This document shows positions 62,032-64,000 of a stretch of DNA of 64,000 nucleotides, one piece after another. The DNA lies in assembly GCF_022788655.1 (NCBI RefSeq), contig NZ_CP084951.1:3100001-3164000 (forward strand). The letters run 5' to 3'. The stretch is from Sulfitobacter indolifex. Its GTDB lineage: Bacteria; Pseudomonadota; Alphaproteobacteria; Rhodobacterales; Rhodobacteraceae. A program made the translations under genes and the position numbers. Numbering within the stretch: the stretch's first letter is position 1; each line of letters starts with the position of its first letter. The notes beneath the pieces were generated by a model. That model was not told the origin of the DNA and did not search any database. It saw only the letters and a list, made by a program, of their open reading frames with translations.

Positions 62032-64000
62032 GCGTTTTCGGCGGCATCGGTTTCACCGCGCCTTGGCTGCTGCTGGCCCTGCTGGCGCTGCCGATCCTCT
62101 GGCTGATCCTGCGCGCTGTGCCTCCCGCGCCGATCCGCCGCCGCTTTCCCGGCGTAGCACTGCTCTTGGGGCTGGCGGATGACGAAAGCACCTCCGACCG
62201 CACCCCGTGGTGGCTGCTTTTGCTGCGGATGCTCGCCGTGGCCGCGATCATTGTTGGCCTCGCCGGGCCAGTGCTGAACCCTCAGGCCGAGGCGGAACAG
62301 GGCAGTGGTCCGCTCTTGATGGTGCTTGATGGCTCATGGGCCGGGGCCAGCGGTTGGGACCGCCAATTGGCCGCTGTAGACGCGCAACTGACCCGCGCCG
62401 GGCGGGCCGAGCGGACGGTGGGCATCCTAACCCTGACCGACCCGCAAGTGCCGACCTTCCAATCCGCCGACGCATGGCGCAGCCGTCTTGCCGGGCTCAC
62501 GCCCGCGCCGTGGCAGCCCGCCCCTACAAACATCACCCGCGCGACCGAAATCATGGCAGAGCTGCCCGCCTTTGACACGATGTGGTTCAGCGATGGTCTG
62601 TACTATCCGGGCCGCGATGACCTGCTCGCCGCGCTGCAAACCAATGGCGCGGTTGAGGTGCATCAATCGGCGAGCAATGTCATCGGCATCGCCCCCGCCG
62701 TCTACCAAGATGGCGCGATCGACCTCACCCTGCGCCGCGCCGCCCCCGGCCCGGAACGCGAGGCCGTGGTGCAGGCCCATGGCCGCGACCCCGCAGGCAA
62801 TGCCCGCGTGCTTGCCACTGCCAATGCCACCTTCGAGGCGGGGGCGACCGAAGCCACCACGTCCCTGTCGCTGCCCGCCGAACTGCGCGCGCGATTGACC
62901 TCCTTCGACATCGCGGGCCAACGCTCTGCCGGGGCGCGCACCTTGGTCGATGATGGGCTGCGCCGCCGTGAGGTTGCGCTGATCGGCGGGCGCGGGGCGC
63001 AAGAGGGGCTGCAACTGCTCTCGCCCCTGCACTATATCGAACAGGCGTTGGCCCCGAATGCAGATTTGATCGACGGCCCCCTGACCGACGTGCTGCCCGC
63101 TAATCCCGATGTGATCGTGCTGGCCGATGTCGCCACGCTTGGCCCCGCCGAGGCAGAGCCGCTGCAAGAATGGATCGACGCGGGCGGCATGCTGATCCGT
63201 TTCGCCGGGCCGCGCATCGCCGCCAGTGACGTGAGCCGCATCGACGAAGACCCGCTGATGCCCGTGCGCCTGCGCGCCGGGGGGCGCAGCGTGGGCGGGG
63301 CAATGTCTTGGGGCGAGCCCAAAGCGCTGGCCCCTTTCCGCAACGGCTCGCCCTTTTTCGGCCTGCCAGTGCCAGATGACGTGACCGTTTCCGCGCAGGT
63401 CGTGGCCCAACCCGACCCGACGCTGGCCGACCGGGTGATTGCGTCACTTAGCGACGGCACACCACTGGTCACACGCAAAGCCGTGGGTCAAGGGCAGGTC
63501 GTGCTCTTCCACGTTACCGCCACGGCGGAATGGTCGACCCTGCCGCTCTCGGGCCTTTTTGTGCAAATGATGGAGCGGTTGGCCGTGTCGTCAGGCGCCA
63601 GCACGCCCGAGGCCGGCAGCCTTGACGGCACCACATGGACCCCGCTGCGGGTGATGGACGGCTTTGGAACCCTATCGGAGGCCGGGAACCTGCCCGGTGT
63701 CGCAGGGCCAGACCTGATCACGGCCCCCGCTGGCCCGGCCCTGCCCCCCGGCATCTACGGCGCCGAAGATCGGCGACTGGCGCGCAATGTACTAACGCAA
63801 GAGACCACTCTCACCCCCGCCACATGGCCTGCCGATGTGCCGCTGCGTGGTCTTGCACTGACGCCGGAACAGCCACTGGCCGGGGCGCTCCTTAGCCTCG
63901 CGATTTTGCTGCTGGTCACGGATGTTCTGGCCTCCCTCGCCCTCTCGGGGCTGCTGCTGCGCCGATCCAGCAGCACCTTGGCGCTGGTATTGGGTCTCGG
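62028..64000 (+). CDS. BatA/DUF4159-type membrane protein (3' end outside the window)
   Basis: At least 657 residues, cut by the window edge. The N-terminus is a BatA-type domain with two hydrophobic helices: FTAPWLLLALLALPILWLIL at about residues 9-28, and LLLLRMLAVAAIIVGLAGPV at about 64-83. A periplasmic region with a degenerate vWA-like start (LLMVLDGSWAGA) follows, and further on ALIGGRGAQEG and ADVATLGPAEAEPLQEWIDA resemble a glutamine-amidotransferase-like fold. At the right edge another hydrophobic helix begins (GALLSLAILLLVTDVLASLA). It belongs to the family in which DUF4159 usually forms the C-terminus; that part is not visible here. Coupled to DUF58 by ATGA. Confidence 0.82.
   Translation, partial: MSVFGGIGFTAPWLLLALLALPILWLILRAVPPAPIRRRFPGVALLLGLADDESTSDRTPWWLLLLRMLAVAAIIVGLAGPVLNPQAEAEQGSGPLLMVLDGSWAGASGWDRQLAAVDAQLTRAGRAERTVGILTLTDPQVPTFQSADAWRSRLAGLTPAPWQPAPTNITRATEIMAELPAFDTMWFSDGLYYPGRDDLLAALQTNGAVEVHQSASNVIGIAPAVYQDGAIDLTLRRAAPGPEREAVVQAHGRDPAGNARVLATANATFEAGATEATTSLSLPAELRARLTSFDIAGQRSAGARTLVDDGLRRREVALIGGRGAQEGLQLLSPLHYIEQALAPNADLIDGPLTDVLPANPDVIVLADVATLGPAEAEPLQEWIDAGGMLIRFAGPRIAASDVSRIDEDPLMPVRLRAGGRSVGGAMSWGEPKALAPFRNGSPFFGLPVPDDVTVSAQVVAQPDPTLADRVIASLSDGTPLVTRKAVGQGQVVLFHVTATAEWSTLPLSGLFVQMMERLAVSSGASTPEAGSLDGTTWTPLRVMDGFGTLSEAGNLPGVAGPDLITAPAGPALPPGIYGAEDRRLARNVLTQETTLTPATWPADVPLRGLALTPEQPLAGALLSLAILLLVTDVLASLALSGLLLRRSSSTLALVLGL

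Overview
The window looks like chromosomal DNA of an alphaproteobacterium of the Roseobacter group (Rhodobacteraceae). Support comes from the GC-rich codon use, the taurine-degrading enzyme set (Tpa, Xsc, AckA, SoeABC, MocR-type TauR), a SelD fused to an NADH-dehydrogenase-like domain, and several small proteins of a type common in Rhodobacterales. A Sulfitobacter-like genus is a guess only. Coding density is high. Once starts are corrected, no gene-free stretch exceeds about 270 bases. I see no rRNA, tRNA, CRISPR array, insertion sequence or prophage.

Layout. 1-6.7 kb: a MalY/PatB-type C-S lyase, a small conserved protein, a glutathionyl-hydroquinone reductase, two late cobalamin genes (cobC, cobD) behind a structured leader, a secreted lytic transglycosylase, a rhodanese and a Rid protein. 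6.8-10.1 kb: selU and a fused selD meet tail to tail, which points to 2-selenouridine in tRNA. 10.3-12.4 kb: a CsdA/DbpA-type RNA helicase. 12.5-26.5 kb: the metabolic heart of the window, described below. 26.5-33 kb: dapA, a soluble lytic transglycosylase, an EamA transporter, the two halves of MnmC as separate divergent genes, and an OmpA-like lipoprotein. 33-43 kb: DNA repair (AraC-Ogt fusion, nth), a PfkB kinase, two GNAT proteins, rppH, fadH, a ZntB/CorA transporter, a LysR regulator and zapE. 43-58 kb: folC-accD, a CPBP protease, ilvD, three poorly known genes, gpmI-envC-ctpA, a CHCC zinc-finger protein and polA. 58-64 kb: a GST, hydroxypyruvate isomerase, a DUF1285 protein, and a moxR-DUF58 operon whose third gene runs off the window.

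Taurine module. Tpa (12.66 kb) converts taurine and pyruvate to sulfoacetaldehyde and alanine. Xsc (19.13 kb) turns sulfoacetaldehyde and phosphate into acetyl phosphate and sulfite. AckA, directly downstream, recovers ATP and acetate. SoeABC, in the same run of genes, oxidises sulfite to sulfate and feeds electrons to quinone. A MocR-family regulator, best called TauR, sits just before xsc. Between tpa and xsc lie a TSUP-family permease gene (possible anion exporter), a small glycine-zipper lipoprotein and a nagK-nagA pair. The uptake genes (tauABC or a TRAP system) and an acetate-CoA ligase are not in the window.

The most useful non-coding observation is a paired direct repeat of the form CTGGCNYTAN. 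It occurs 23 bases start to start before both tpa and xsc, and 22 bases apart on the other strand in the tauR/nagK intergenic region. It closely resembles the direct repeats I recall for TauR of Rhodobacter capsulatus (CTGGACTTAA and CTGGACCTAA), so these are proposed TauR operators. A compact palindromic element next to the tpa operator and a possible RNA switch before cobC are the other structures worth testing.
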